DNA of 12,484 bases from Verrucomicrobia bacterium UBA2460 (GTDB lineage: Bacteria; Verrucomicrobiota; Verrucomicrobiia; Methylacidiphilales; Verrucolacustridaceae). Both the position numbers and the translations under genes were made by a program. The notes under the pieces are model-generated. The model worked only from the letters and a program-made list of their open reading frames with translations. It ran no database searches and was not told the origin of the DNA. The DNA is taken from positions 10,538-23,021 of the forward strand of contig DDPU01000075.1 of assembly GCA_002342345.1 (NCBI GenBank), given 5' to 3'. This document shows, one piece after another, positions 1 through 6,797 of the stretch; the stretch's first letter is position 1, and each line of letters begins with the position of its first letter.

Positions 1-53
1 GCCACGGGAAGGGTCTTTGCCGGGTCGGGTATCGGCGACCAGCCTAGAAAAAC

Positions 54-476
54 CTAAACTCCGGGTTCTTCCGTCCCAAAGAACCTCCTCAGCTCCGCCT
101 TGGCATTCTCGGGACTGTCGGAGGCATGAGCGACGTTGTGCATCTTATCCTTGCCCAAATCCCCACGGATCGTCCCCTTGGGGGCCTTGGTGCTGTCGGT
201 GGGGCCGAGGAGTTCGCGGACCCGTTCAATGGCGTTGTTGCCCTGCAGCGCCGCCGCCACCACGGGACCGGAGGCCATAAACTGCTCTATTTCCGGGAAA
301 AAAGGCAAATGGGCCAGATGCGCATAATGCTCCCGGAGAAGAGCCGGATGGAGACGGGTCATGCGACAGTTGATGATGCGGAGGCCTTCTTTTTCCAGGC
401 GGCGAAAAACCTCGCCGGTGAGACCGTCGGCAACAGCATCGGGCTTCACCAAAATCAGGGTGGTTTCTTTCTTCAT
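54..476 (-). CDS. ndk: Nucleoside diphosphate kinase
   Basis: Transfers the gamma-phosphate of ATP to other (deoxy)nucleoside diphosphates through a phosphohistidine intermediate, balancing cytosolic NTP/dNTP pools. The product is 140 residues, normal for the bacterial family. The N-terminal strand TLILVKPDAV carries the ATP-contacting Lys11. The active-site signature NVAHASDS places the phosphorylated His at residue 117; Ala after it instead of Gly is a tolerated family variant. The GPTDSTKAPKGTIRGDLG segment (residues 91-108) is the usual nucleotide-binding loop. The ATG at 476 is the only start compatible with the conserved N-terminus. No strong Shine-Dalgarno is seen; a GAGG lies about 15 bases upstream. 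It starts 23 bases after the O-antigen ligase-like gene on the same strand, so it is probably the last gene of that transcript. Identification is secure. Confidence 0.97.
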   Translation of the reverse strand: MKKETTLILVKPDAVADGLTGEVFRRLEKEGLRIINCRMTRLHPALLREHYAHLAHLPFFPEIEQFMASGPVVAAALQGNNAIERVRELLGPTDSTKAPKGTIRGDLGKDKMHNVAHASDSPENAKAELRRFFGTEEPGV

Positions 477-499
477 GTTTTTCTTGGATCGCCTCTTGG

Positions 500-2476
500 T
501 TAATCTTCCCGGGGGTTGAAAGCAGGAACAGGAATCTGCCGTCCCCCGCCTCTTTTCGCAATCTGCTCTTTCACCTTTTCCAGCATGGTCCGGGCTTCCT
601 CGGCAGCATCCAACCCCTCACCCGCCCGGGGCTTGGCTCCCGCCACACGCAGGGCCTGCTCCAAATGATCCCTGGCCCCCTCGAGGTTTCCACGCCGCCA
701 CAAATGATTGCCGTAAGTCAGGTGAAAAAAGCGGCTGTGCGGCCGCATGGCCAAGCCCCGGCGGTAAAGACTTTCCGACTCGCCGAACCTCCCCACCAGG
801 TCCAGCACGGTTGCCCGCCGCACGTAGAGGGTGTCGTCCATGGAATTGAGCACCTCGGCACGCCGATACCAGACATCCGCTTCCTCCGCCCATTTCCTGA
901 TTTCCTTCTCCTTGACGGACGATGCGGATGCTCCCGTGGCACCAGCTTCCAGAAAAGCCCCGAGGGCCTTGATCCGGTACGCGTCGCCGCCAAACTCCGC
1001 CACCGGCAGGCAGCTGGGATCCCGCCTCCACGCCTCCTTCAGCCGGGCGGCAAGCTCGGCGTCCGGCCACGTGGCCATCGCTTTGCCGTCGACGCCCAGT
1101 TGCGACCAGGCCGACCAGGTCCGGGCACCGAACCAACCGGTGGCCCCCGCGACAAGCAAGGCCAACAGACAAACCAGCGGGTTCACCCAAGACGAACCCT
1201 TGGCAGGTCTTTCCGGAAAGGTCACCCCCGTGGCCAATCCCAGCAGCAGAAAACAGGCAATGGCGTTGGCGGGAATGTGAAAATTAAAATCCACCCAGGC
1301 ATGGATGAGCATCGCCACCACCACCGCCCATCCGAGGCCCGTGAGGACATCCGCCTCCCCACCCTCCGCGCGGCTTCTTCCGCGCCGCCAAAGCAAGACC
1401 ATCAGGGCCAGCCAGAATCCCGCCACGATCAGCGCCCCGACCATGCCGTAATCGCTGAGGGTGTTGAGGTAGTCATTGTGGGTGAAGATGGCCCTCATTC
1501 CGCGGTCCCAGCTTTCCATCCTCAGATGGACAAGATCAAAAGTCGCCGGACCGGTTCCCCACCACGGGGAGGTCTTCCATATTTCCCAGCCGTCCCGGGC
1601 CAGGGCGATCCGGATGTTCCCCTCCCCGCTAAAAAGGCGTTCCCAGCCTTTGCCTTCCCCGAGGACCCTTTTCCAGCGCTCCGCCACGATCCCGTCGGCG
1701 GTCGCCGCAAACCACCCCGCCGCCAGCACCCCGACGGCGAGCGCCAAAAAGACCGATCGCCCGAGCCAGTTGAGGGGCCCCCGGCGCAACCACCGCAGGA
1801 GCCAGGCACAATGGCTGAATATCCAGGCCAGCCAGCTGCCCCGGGAAATGGAAAAGTAAACCCCTGCGGCGAGAGCGGCCCCCGCCCACAGCAGCAACAT
1901 CCGGAACGGAAAGGCAAGACCGGGCCAGACCGCCAGGGTCAGCGCGGCCAAGGATGCCTGGACCCCGTAATTTCCAAAATGATTGGGACATCCAAAGGTT
2001 CCGGACATCCGCTCCTGGTAATCCGGCCGGTCGACCGCCTCCCAGCCGAGAAAAGGCACCGGCCCAATGGGATAAATGCCCGCACGGAAATGCAAAAACC
2101 CCACGCCGACGGCCGCCAACGCCACCAGAACGAAAAAAAACAGGGTCCAGGGCACCTGCTTGCGGGAGGGCAGCTGATGCCGGGCCGTCAGGAAGACGGC
2201 TCCGTAGAGCGCGGCACAAAGCCATTCCAACTTGGCAAGATAAGGAGCGGGTCCACGGCAAGCCGCCCACGCCGCATATCCCAAAAACAGAAAAACCGGA
2301 AGATCCGTGATGCCGCCCACCCGTCGCCCCTTGCGCCATCCCTCCCAAGCCCGCCAAGCCAGGGCCACCCACAAACCGGAGGCCAGCATAAAGGCCGGCC
2401 CCAAAAATTCCCGCCGGGCGCCGCCCAGGTAAAAGCCGGAGGCCGCCACCAGAAAAAAAACCGCCAGCCACACCAT
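500..2476 (-). CDS. O-antigen ligase family membrane protein with C-terminal TPR-like tail
   Basis: A 658-residue integral membrane protein of the Wzy/WaaL (O-antigen ligase/polymerase) superfamily. Seen: about ten to twelve hydrophobic segments over residues 1-450; GTFGCPNHFGNYG (159-171), matching the family's G-T-F-x-N/C-P-N-H-F pattern; SISRGSWLAW (209-218); and WWGTGPATF followed by HNDYLNTLSDYGMVGA (333-348), the usual large periplasmic-loop and following-helix signature. After the last membrane segment (about 432-450) comes a soluble tail with helix pairs resembling tetratricopeptide repeats (about 530-612). Known: family members ligate or polymerise lipid-linked glycans at the periplasmic face of the inner membrane. 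Inferred: a role in surface polysaccharide assembly, substrate unknown; no glycosyltransferases are adjacent. The ATG at 2476 is 62 bases downstream of jag and has no clear Shine-Dalgarno. The frame stays open upstream but without ATG, GTG or TTG; a GTG directly follows the ATG. Superfamily confident, substrate not. Confidence 0.85.
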   Translation of the reverse strand: MVWLAVFFLVAASGFYLGGARREFLGPAFMLASGLWVALAWRAWEGWRKGRRVGGITDLPVFLFLGYAAWAACRGPAPYLAKLEWLCAALYGAVFLTARHQLPSRKQVPWTLFFFVLVALAAVGVGFLHFRAGIYPIGPVPFLGWEAVDRPDYQERMSGTFGCPNHFGNYGVQASLAALTLAVWPGLAFPFRMLLLWAGAALAAGVYFSISRGSWLAWIFSHCAWLLRWLRRGPLNWLGRSVFLALAVGVLAAGWFAATADGIVAERWKRVLGEGKGWERLFSGEGNIRIALARDGWEIWKTSPWWGTGPATFDLVHLRMESWDRGMRAIFTHNDYLNTLSDYGMVGALIVAGFWLALMVLLWRRGRSRAEGGEADVLTGLGWAVVVAMLIHAWVDFNFHIPANAIACFLLLGLATGVTFPERPAKGSSWVNPLVCLLALLVAGATGWFGARTWSAWSQLGVDGKAMATWPDAELAARLKEAWRRDPSCLPVAEFGGDAYRIKALGAFLEAGATGASASSVKEKEIRKWAEEADVWYRRAEVLNSMDDTLYVRRATVLDLVGRFGESESLYRRGLAMRPHSRFFHLTYGNHLWRRGNLEGARDHLEQALRVAGAKPRAGEGLDAAEEARTMLEKVKEQIAKRGGGRQIPVPAFNPRED

Positions 2477-2538
2477 CCAGGAGAAAAGGCCACGCAGGAA
2501 TCCGGCAGGGCCCGGAAACCAGGCTCCAGACGGAAATT

Positions 2539-3009
2539 TCAGGACTTGCCCGGTCGCCGCGGACGAATCCGGATCCGCTTCAGCCGGGCGGGTCCCTCGG
2601 GGCTGACCGTCTCCACCTGCGGATCATCCTTGAAGGCCTGATGGATGATCCTTCGTTCATAGCCGTTCATGGGGGGAAGCTCCACCGTCTCCCCTCCCGT
2701 GCGGACACGGTCCACCAGCACCCGGATTTCCTCGAGCAAGGCGGCCTCCTGCTCCCGGCGGAAATTCTCCACATCCACAATCACGCGCGGGGCGGGCTCC
2801 TCGCCCCGGGCCAGCATCCGGTTCAAAAGAAACTGGAGGTCGTCCAACACCTCCCCTTCGCGGCCGATCAGCCGGGAGGGGTTTTGCATGCGGACGTGAA
2901 GCACCTGGTCCTCACCGCGCTTCTCTTCCTCCAGGGAAAAGGCAAAACCGAGATGACCCAGCATGTTTTCCAGGGTCTCCCGCGCCGCCAAGGGCACCGC
3001 CGCGCTCAT
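2539..3009 (-). CDS. jag: KH-R3H RNA-binding protein (Jag/KhpB type, lacking the Jag-N domain)
   Basis: A probable single-stranded RNA-binding protein of the Jag/KhpB/SpoIIIJ-associated family, encoded just after yidC as in many bacteria. From the ATG at 3009 it has 156 residues. A KH domain covers the first half, with the loop LIGREGEVLDDLQFLLNRM corresponding to the GxxG element (here GREG). An R3H domain covers the second half, with ELPPMNGYERRIIHQAF carrying the conserved Arg and His, ending in a basic tail. The roughly 50-residue Jag-N domain found at the N-terminus of many homologues is absent. I chose the ATG at 3009 because it forms an ATGA overlap with the yidC stop, as at the two preceding junctions. 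A GTG at 3036 would add nine residues and is the alternative. Known for the family: KhpB partners with KhpA in Firmicutes and affects cell elongation and division. The function in this organism is inferred. Confidence 0.9.
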   Translation of the reverse strand: MSAAVPLAARETLENMLGHLGFAFSLEEEKRGEDQVLHVRMQNPSRLIGREGEVLDDLQFLLNRMLARGEEPAPRVIVDVENFRREQEAALLEEIRVLVDRVRTGGETVELPPMNGYERRIIHQAFKDDPQVETVSPEGPARLKRIRIRPRRPGKS

Positions 3010-4811
3010 CTCCGACCCCACAGACCGCCCTTCCACCGGCCCCGTTTGACGAGCTCGGCAGGCGGAACGATTTTCTCCAGCTTCGGCATGGGCTGGCGGA
3101 GATTGTAATAGAGCTGGCCGATGGAAAGGATGTTTTGCACGGTCCAGTACAAAGATAGCGCGGCGCTGAAGTTATAGCAAAACACCAGCATGATCACCGG
3201 CATGAACTTCATCATTTTTGCGCCCGGGTTGTCCACGCCCTGGGGCTGGGGGGTGATGTGCATGCTCCAGACCATGAACGCCGTCATGATCAGGGGCATC
3301 GGGTTCAGCGGTAGCCCCAACCCGGGGATCACCAGCACGGTGTCGGGGCGCGACAAATCCCGGATCCAAAGAAAACTTTCTCCCCGCAGTTCCACCGAGC
3401 TGAGCAGCATGTAGTAGAAGCCGAGAAAGACGGGCATCTGGATGAGCATCGGCAGGCAGCCGCCCAGCGGATTGACCCCGTAATCCTTGTACAACTTCAT
3501 CATCTCCGTGTTCAGCTTGGCGGGATCCTCTTTGTATTTCTCCTGAAGCTCCTTCAGTTTGGGCGCGAGCAACTGCATTTTTTTCATGCTCCGGTTGGCC
3601 TTGGCCTGCGGGACCCAGAGCAGCCCCTTGATCAGGATGGTGAGGATGACGATCGTCCAGCCGTAGTTCCCCACCCACTTGTGGATCCAGTTCATCACGG
3701 AGAGAAGCGGCCGGCTCACCCAGCCCATCCAGCCGAACTCCATCACGTAATCCTCGTGGGAAGGAAGGCTCCGCAGACGCCAGTCCTCCTTGGGTCCCGC
3801 ATACAGCGTGAAGGAACGGTTGGCCTTGCCGCCCGGCGGCAGGTCGATGCCCGGCATCTTCATCCATGTCTCGACCCCCAGCACCTTGCCGTGACCGTCG
3901 GCCATTTCCTGCCCCGTCAGCTCCACCTTGCGGGCCTCGGCCGCCTTGGCGGGGTCCCCCGCCACCGTCAGGACCATGGCAAAAAACTGGCTCTTCGCGG
4001 CGATCCAGCGCACCTGCCGGTCCTCGCGGCTGGAGACCTTTTCCTTCCCGGACTGGGGAAAAAGAAAGAGGAAGTGCGAAGGAAGAAATTCCGGGAGCTT
4101 GTGGGTGGTGTAGCTGAGGTCGGTCGTGAACCACCCGCTGCCGACATAGGGCTGCTCGTACTGGCGAAGATGGATCGGGGCACCCACCCCGCCGGCCAGC
4201 GCATAAGCGGGCAGCGCGAAAGGCGCGCCGCCGAGGTTTTCCACCTGCTGGTCGAGGGAGAGAAGATAATCGCCCGCCAGGCGGAAGGTGCGGCGAACCA
4301 CCACGGAGCCGTCGGGATGGGCCGGGGCGGACAGAACCACTTCCTGCGCATCCGCTTTTTCCACCGCCCAGACAAGATCCTCCCCGGGTGCGGTCCAGCC
4401 GCGCAGGGAAAACACCGCATCGGGAGAACCGCGGTTCAGGAACACTTTTTCCTGGGCCTCGACCTCATGCTCCCTGAGTTCAATTTCCTTCACCCCGCCT
4501 CCCCAGGTGGTGAAAGCAACCCGGAGGGTTTTGTTTTCCAGGAAGACCGTCCTTTCAGGAGCCACCCGGGCGACCGCACCGGGAGCAAGGCTCTCCTTGG
4601 CCGCCAATTGGGGCGCAGGAGATGCCCCGGGGGTGGGGTTTGCCCCGACCGCGGGAAGATTCCCGGGGGAAGTTTTCGCGGCTTTCTTCCCGGCGGCCTG
4701 GGGATCGGGGGGATAGAAGTGGGAGACGATCTGCGGATAAAAAATCAGCAGGAGGAGGCACACACCCGTCGCCAGCCAGGAAGTGCGGTCCATGCCCGCC
4801 GGCTTTTTCAT
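3006..4811 (-). CDS. yidC: Membrane protein insertase YidC
   Basis: Inserts and folds inner-membrane proteins, alone or with SecYEG. Its 601 residues show the Gram-negative architecture: TM1 at about 12-30, a Pro/Ala-rich linker (about 34-85), a large periplasmic beta domain (about 87-340), then the conserved insertase core with membrane segments near 366-400, 452-472, 498-518 and 534-565. Core signatures include [39 protein letters not shown] and FMPVIMLVF. The groove position that is Arg in E. coli (R366) is Lys395 here (ILIKGLLW). The ATG at 4811 overlaps the yidD stop as ATGA, with GGGGAAG upstream. A second in-frame ATG at 4793 begins MDRTSW, like many homologues that start MDRK, and is a possible true start. 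The stop overlaps jag by 4 bases. Translational coupling with both neighbours is inferred. Confidence 0.97.
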   Translation of the reverse strand: MKKPAGMDRTSWLATGVCLLLLIFYPQIVSHFYPPDPQAAGKKAAKTSPGNLPAVGANPTPGASPAPQLAAKESLAPGAVARVAPERTVFLENKTLRVAFTTWGGGVKEIELREHEVEAQEKVFLNRGSPDAVFSLRGWTAPGEDLVWAVEKADAQEVVLSAPAHPDGSVVVRRTFRLAGDYLLSLDQQVENLGGAPFALPAYALAGGVGAPIHLRQYEQPYVGSGWFTTDLSYTTHKLPEFLPSHFLFLFPQSGKEKVSSREDRQVRWIAAKSQFFAMVLTVAGDPAKAAEARKVELTGQEMADGHGKVLGVETWMKMPGIDLPPGGKANRSFTLYAGPKEDWRLRSLPSHEDYVMEFGWMGWVSRPLLSVMNWIHKWVGNYGWTIVILTILIKGLLWVPQAKANRSMKKMQLLAPKLKELQEKYKEDPAKLNTEMMKLYKDYGVNPLGGCLPMLIQMPVFLGFYYMLLSSVELRGESFLWIRDLSRPDTVLVIPGLGLPLNPMPLIMTAFMVWSMHITPQPQGVDNPGAKMMKFMPVIMLVFCYNFSAALSLYWTVQNILSIGQLYYNLRQPMPKLEKIVPPAELVKRGRWKGGLWGRR

Positions 4812-5047
4812 GAGGACTTCCCCAGGACGGGATCAAAACCATCCCCGCCCCAGGGATGACAACGAAGCAGACGCCGCAGGGCCATGGCCGAACCACGCAG
4901 GATGCCATGCAACCGGACCGCCTCCTCGGCGTATTCGGAACAGGTGGGATGGAAGCGGCAACAGGGTCCGGGCGCACCAAAGAGCGGGCGCCAAAAAGGG
5001 GCCATCGCCCGCTGGGCGCGGATCAGGAAAAGAAATGCGGTTTTCAT
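4808..5047 (-). CDS. yidD: Membrane protein insertion efficiency factor YidD
   Basis: A 79-residue YidD, thought to be a small amphipathic membrane-associated protein that assists YidC-dependent insertion. Seen: [16 protein letters not shown] (residues 29-44), the family's C-R-x-x-P-T-C-S-x-Y-A core; [15 protein letters not shown] near the C-terminus, matching the R-C-x-P-x-x-x-G-x-D-P-V motif; and a hydrophobic N-terminal stretch (about 4-26). The frame is open further upstream, to about 5191, but that region lies inside rnpA and does not resemble YidD. The ATG at 5047 gives the usual N-terminus and forms an ATGA overlap with the rnpA stop (5044-5046). Its own stop overlaps the yidC start in the same way. 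Shine-Dalgarno complementarity is weak, which fits translation by coupling to rnpA, though that is inference. Confidence 0.95.
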   Translation of the reverse strand: MKTAFLFLIRAQRAMAPFWRPLFGAPGPCCRFHPTCSEYAEEAVRLHGILRGSAMALRRLLRCHPWGGDGFDPVLGKSS

Positions 5048-5433
5048 GACGGTGCGCCCCAAACCCCGGCCTTGCGGTAGAGCCGCGACATCTCCTCCCG
5101 CAGCGTTTCCAGACCGGCCGTTCCGGCCTTCGGGCGGGAGATCCAGACGGAATCCAAACCGGGCGCGAGGTCGGACTGAAGGTGCCGCCACGCCTCGCGG
5201 ATCCGGCGCTTGATTCGGTTGCGGGTCACGGCCGGACCGCAGGCTTTGCTGACGATGGCGGCCATGCGGCGGGAATCTCCGGGTACGCGGCGCCAGTTGA
5301 GTTTGAGGTGGGATCCGCTCTCCGTGCCGCCGGTGCCGCGAATTGCGTGGAAATCGGACCTGCGCCGAAGGATGCGCGCCCGGGGCAGGCGGCGGTCACG
5401 CCCCGGTGTGGCGGGCGTAGCGGCGCTCCACAC
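5044..5433 (-). CDS. rnpA: Ribonuclease P protein component
   Basis: Protein subunit of RNase P, which binds the catalytic RNA and helps position the tRNA 5' leader. Seen: the N-terminal [13 protein letters not shown] motif (residues 16-28), the conserved basic RNR helix [13 protein letters not shown] (71-83), and an overall basic composition. From the GTG at 5433 it has 129 residues, within the family range. That GTG lies inside codon 46 of rpmH in a different frame, so the two genes overlap by 38 bases. No later ATG, GTG or TTG would keep the conserved LPRARIL motif; a CTG just before it is the only other option. The stop overlaps yidD by ATGA. Upstream pairing with 16S rRNA is poor (AAAG just before GTG), so translation may depend on ribosomes reading rpmH. 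The gene is sure; the exact start is about 75 percent sure. Confidence 0.94.
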   Translation of the reverse strand: MWSAATPATPGRDRRLPRARILRRRSDFHAIRGTGGTESGSHLKLNWRRVPGDSRRMAAIVSKACGPAVTRNRIKRRIREAWRHLQSDLAPGLDSVWISRPKAGTAGLETLREEMSRLYRKAGVWGAPS

Positions 5434-5569
5434 CTTTGGGCAGAAGACGGCGGCGGCCGCGCGCCCGACGGCGTGCGAGGACGGCCCGTCCCCCTTTGGT
5501 TTTCATGCGGGCCCGGAAGCCGAACTGGCGGCGGCGGGTACGCTTGGAGGGATTGTAAGTGGGTCTCAT
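5396..5569 (-). CDS. rpmH: 50S ribosomal protein L34, with C-terminal extension
   Basis: Ribosomal protein L34 of the large subunit. The translation starts [20 protein letters not shown] and continues [20 protein letters not shown], matching the L34 pattern (R-T-x-x-P-S-x-x-x-R, G-F-R-A-R-M-x-T-x-x-G-R-x-V-L-x-R-R-R-x-x-G-R). The ATG is at 5569 and the TGA at 5396-5398, giving 57 residues. E. coli L34 has 46, and here the usual end (near RRRL) is followed by about eleven extra residues ([14 protein letters not shown] region). That extra segment is the part overlapped by the start of rnpA. No strong Shine-Dalgarno is visible. The gene is 48 bases downstream of the aminotransferase stop and heads the rnpA-yidD-yidC-jag cluster. 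Confidence 0.96.
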   Translation of the reverse strand: MRPTYNPSKRTRRRQFGFRARMKTKGGRAVLARRRARGRRRLLPKGVERRYARHTGA

Positions 5570-5592
5570 GGACGATCTTGGATAAGCGGAAA

Positions 5593-5621
5593 AAAATGCC
5601 GGAAGTGGGGAGTGGAGTCAA
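5593..5621 (-). promoter_or_regulatory. Possible sigma70-type promoter for rpmH cluster
   Basis: On the minus strand TTGACT (5616-5621, five of six consensus bases) is followed after 17 bases by CATTTT (5593-5598, three of six). The -35 element overlaps the stop codon of the upstream aminotransferase, and the predicted start would leave a leader of about 15 bases before the rpmH ATG. Placement just ahead of a ribosomal protein gene is sensible. The -10 match is poor, so this is only a candidate. The cluster could equally be read through from the HNH/aminotransferase genes. Confidence 0.28.
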
Positions 5622-6772
5622 TGCTTGTCCGCCAAAACCTCCAAAAAATGGCGGATCTCATCCTCCGTGTTGGAGACATGCGGGGCCGCCCGCAGCAGGG
5701 TCTCTCCACGGTGTTCTTTTCTCCAGGAGACCCGGATTTTGGCGTGCTCGATCCTCTTTTGGACCGGCTCCCAACCTCCGCGGGGCTCCCTCAGGCTGGT
5801 GATGACTCTTTCCTCCCCCTTCCCTCCGTAAATGGCAAAGCCCGCCCGCCCGGCCCCTTCCCTGATCTGCCGGGCGAGTCGCCGGGCGTGGGCGGAGACC
5901 TCCGCCGGCCCGATCGCCTCAAGCAACTCCAGCGAGGCCCGCATTCCCTCGACCCCGGGCAGATTCAGGCTGCCCGGTTCATACCGGCGGCCGCCGGATT
6001 CGAAACGGATTTCCGTCTGGGCCAGGAACTCCGGGCTCACCACGTTCCAGGAGCCCAGGAGGGGCGGCCGCAGCCGGTCCCACACCCGCTTTCGCACCAT
6101 CAGCACGCCGGCACCGACCGGACCCAGCATCCACTTGTGGGCATCAGCTGCCAAAAAATCCGCTTCCGGAAAAGCGGCCGGCAGAACTCCCAGGGTCTGG
6201 ATTCCGTCGAGGCAGAGCAGGATGCTTCTTTTCTTCAGCTCCGGCCCGATCTCGGCCAGATCGGGCAGGTGGCCGCTGAGGTAGTGCGCGGTGGCCAGAC
6301 TGACCAGCCGCGTGCGGGGAGTGATCCGGGGCGCCACGGTCTTCCAACCGATCGGGTCGCCGGGATTTCGCTGGATCGGCACGGCCTGCACCCCTTTTCT
6401 TTCCAGCTCCTTCCAGGGATAGACGTTGGCGGGATAGTCGAGCGGATCGAAAACCACCTCGTCCCCGGACTTCCAATCCAACCCCAGCGCCACCAACCCC
6501 AGCCCCAGGGCCGTCGGCCCGAGCAGCGAAATCTCCTCCGCCTCGCAGCCAAGGAAACGTGCCGCCACCGCCCGGGTTTTGGCCACCCGTTTCCAGGCCG
6601 CCTCGCTTTCCTGCCTTCCCCCGGAGGCCTCCCGCGCCCACGCCTCCATCGCCTCCTGCGCCGGCCCCGTGATGGGCGCCACGGCTGCATGGGCGAGAAA
6701 AATACCTTCGCGGGTGACCGGGAAAAGTCGGCCCCGCTCGGTTGGGGAGGCGAGAATGGCGGAAAGCTTCAC
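5618..6772 (-). CDS. Class V aminotransferase family PLP enzyme (SufS-/isopenicillin-epimerase-like, no desulfurase cysteine)
   Basis: A fold-type I PLP enzyme of about 384 residues. Seen (numbered from the TTG at 6775): LCLDGIQTLG with Asp190 and Gln193 positioned to contact the PLP ring, and ADAHKWMLGPVGAGVL with the Schiff-base Lys214 after the family's His. The C-terminal small domain ends in RAAPHVSNTEDEIRHFLEVL, the usual R-x-S/A-P-H-x-Y/S-N-T/S-x-x-E pattern. In SufS/CsdB desulfurases a cysteine sits in the RxGHHC-type loop before this. Here the equivalent stretch reads IRVSWRKEHRGETLLR with no Cys, so cysteine desulfurase activity is unlikely. Substrate unknown; annotations such as aminotransferase class V or isopenicillin N epimerase-like would fit. 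Start codons are poor: GTG at 6772 (chosen) or TTG at 6775, neither with a Shine-Dalgarno, and the next ATG would remove conserved sequence. It follows the HNH gene by 22-25 bases, probably cotranscribed. Confidence 0.85.
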   Translation of the reverse strand: MKLSAILASPTERGRLFPVTREGIFLAHAAVAPITGPAQEAMEAWAREASGGRQESEAAWKRVAKTRAVAARFLGCEAEEISLLGPTALGLGLVALGLDWKSGDEVVFDPLDYPANVYPWKELERKGVQAVPIQRNPGDPIGWKTVAPRITPRTRLVSLATAHYLSGHLPDLAEIGPELKKRSILLCLDGIQTLGVLPAAFPEADFLAADAHKWMLGPVGAGVLMVRKRVWDRLRPPLLGSWNVVSPEFLAQTEIRFESGGRRYEPGSLNLPGVEGMRASLELLEAIGPAEVSAHARRLARQIREGAGRAGFAIYGGKGEERVITSLREPRGGWEPVQKRIEHAKIRVSWRKEHRGETLLRAAPHVSNTEDEIRHFLEVLADKH

Positions 6773-6797
6773 CAAGGAGGTCCCGTCCCGGGACGCC

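Noticed and set aside
1..53. Sequence downstream of ndk, checked for a tRNA, terminator or the start of another gene.
   Set aside because: No cloverleaf, no stable hairpin with T-run, and no convincing frame in so short a piece.
2501..2516. Small inverted repeat (TCCGG, six-base loop, CCGGA) between jag and the O-antigen ligase-like gene, considered as a terminator.
   Set aside because: Only five base pairs and no T-run after it on the minus strand.
665..2641. A 658-codon open frame on the plus strand opposite the O-antigen ligase-like gene.
   Set aside because: The translation is rich in Pro, Arg, Gln and Gly with no hydrophobic or domain pattern. The minus-strand frame has clear family motifs. 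Long antisense frames are expected in GC-rich coding DNA.
3681..4859. A 392-codon plus-strand frame opposite yidC.
   Set aside because: yidC is unmistakable on the other strand. This frame shows biased composition typical of a shadow frame.
5577..5585. TTATCCAAG on the minus strand just upstream of rpmH, seven of nine bases of a DnaA box, in a position where dnaA/oriC can lie.
   Set aside because: Single imperfect match, no cluster of boxes, no AT-rich unwinding region and no dnaA in the window.
6774..6780. AAGGAGG on the plus strand, a perfect Shine-Dalgarno.
   Set aside because: No start codon and plausible plus-strand gene follows at the right distance. It lies at the start of the minus-strand aminotransferase gene and is probably chance.
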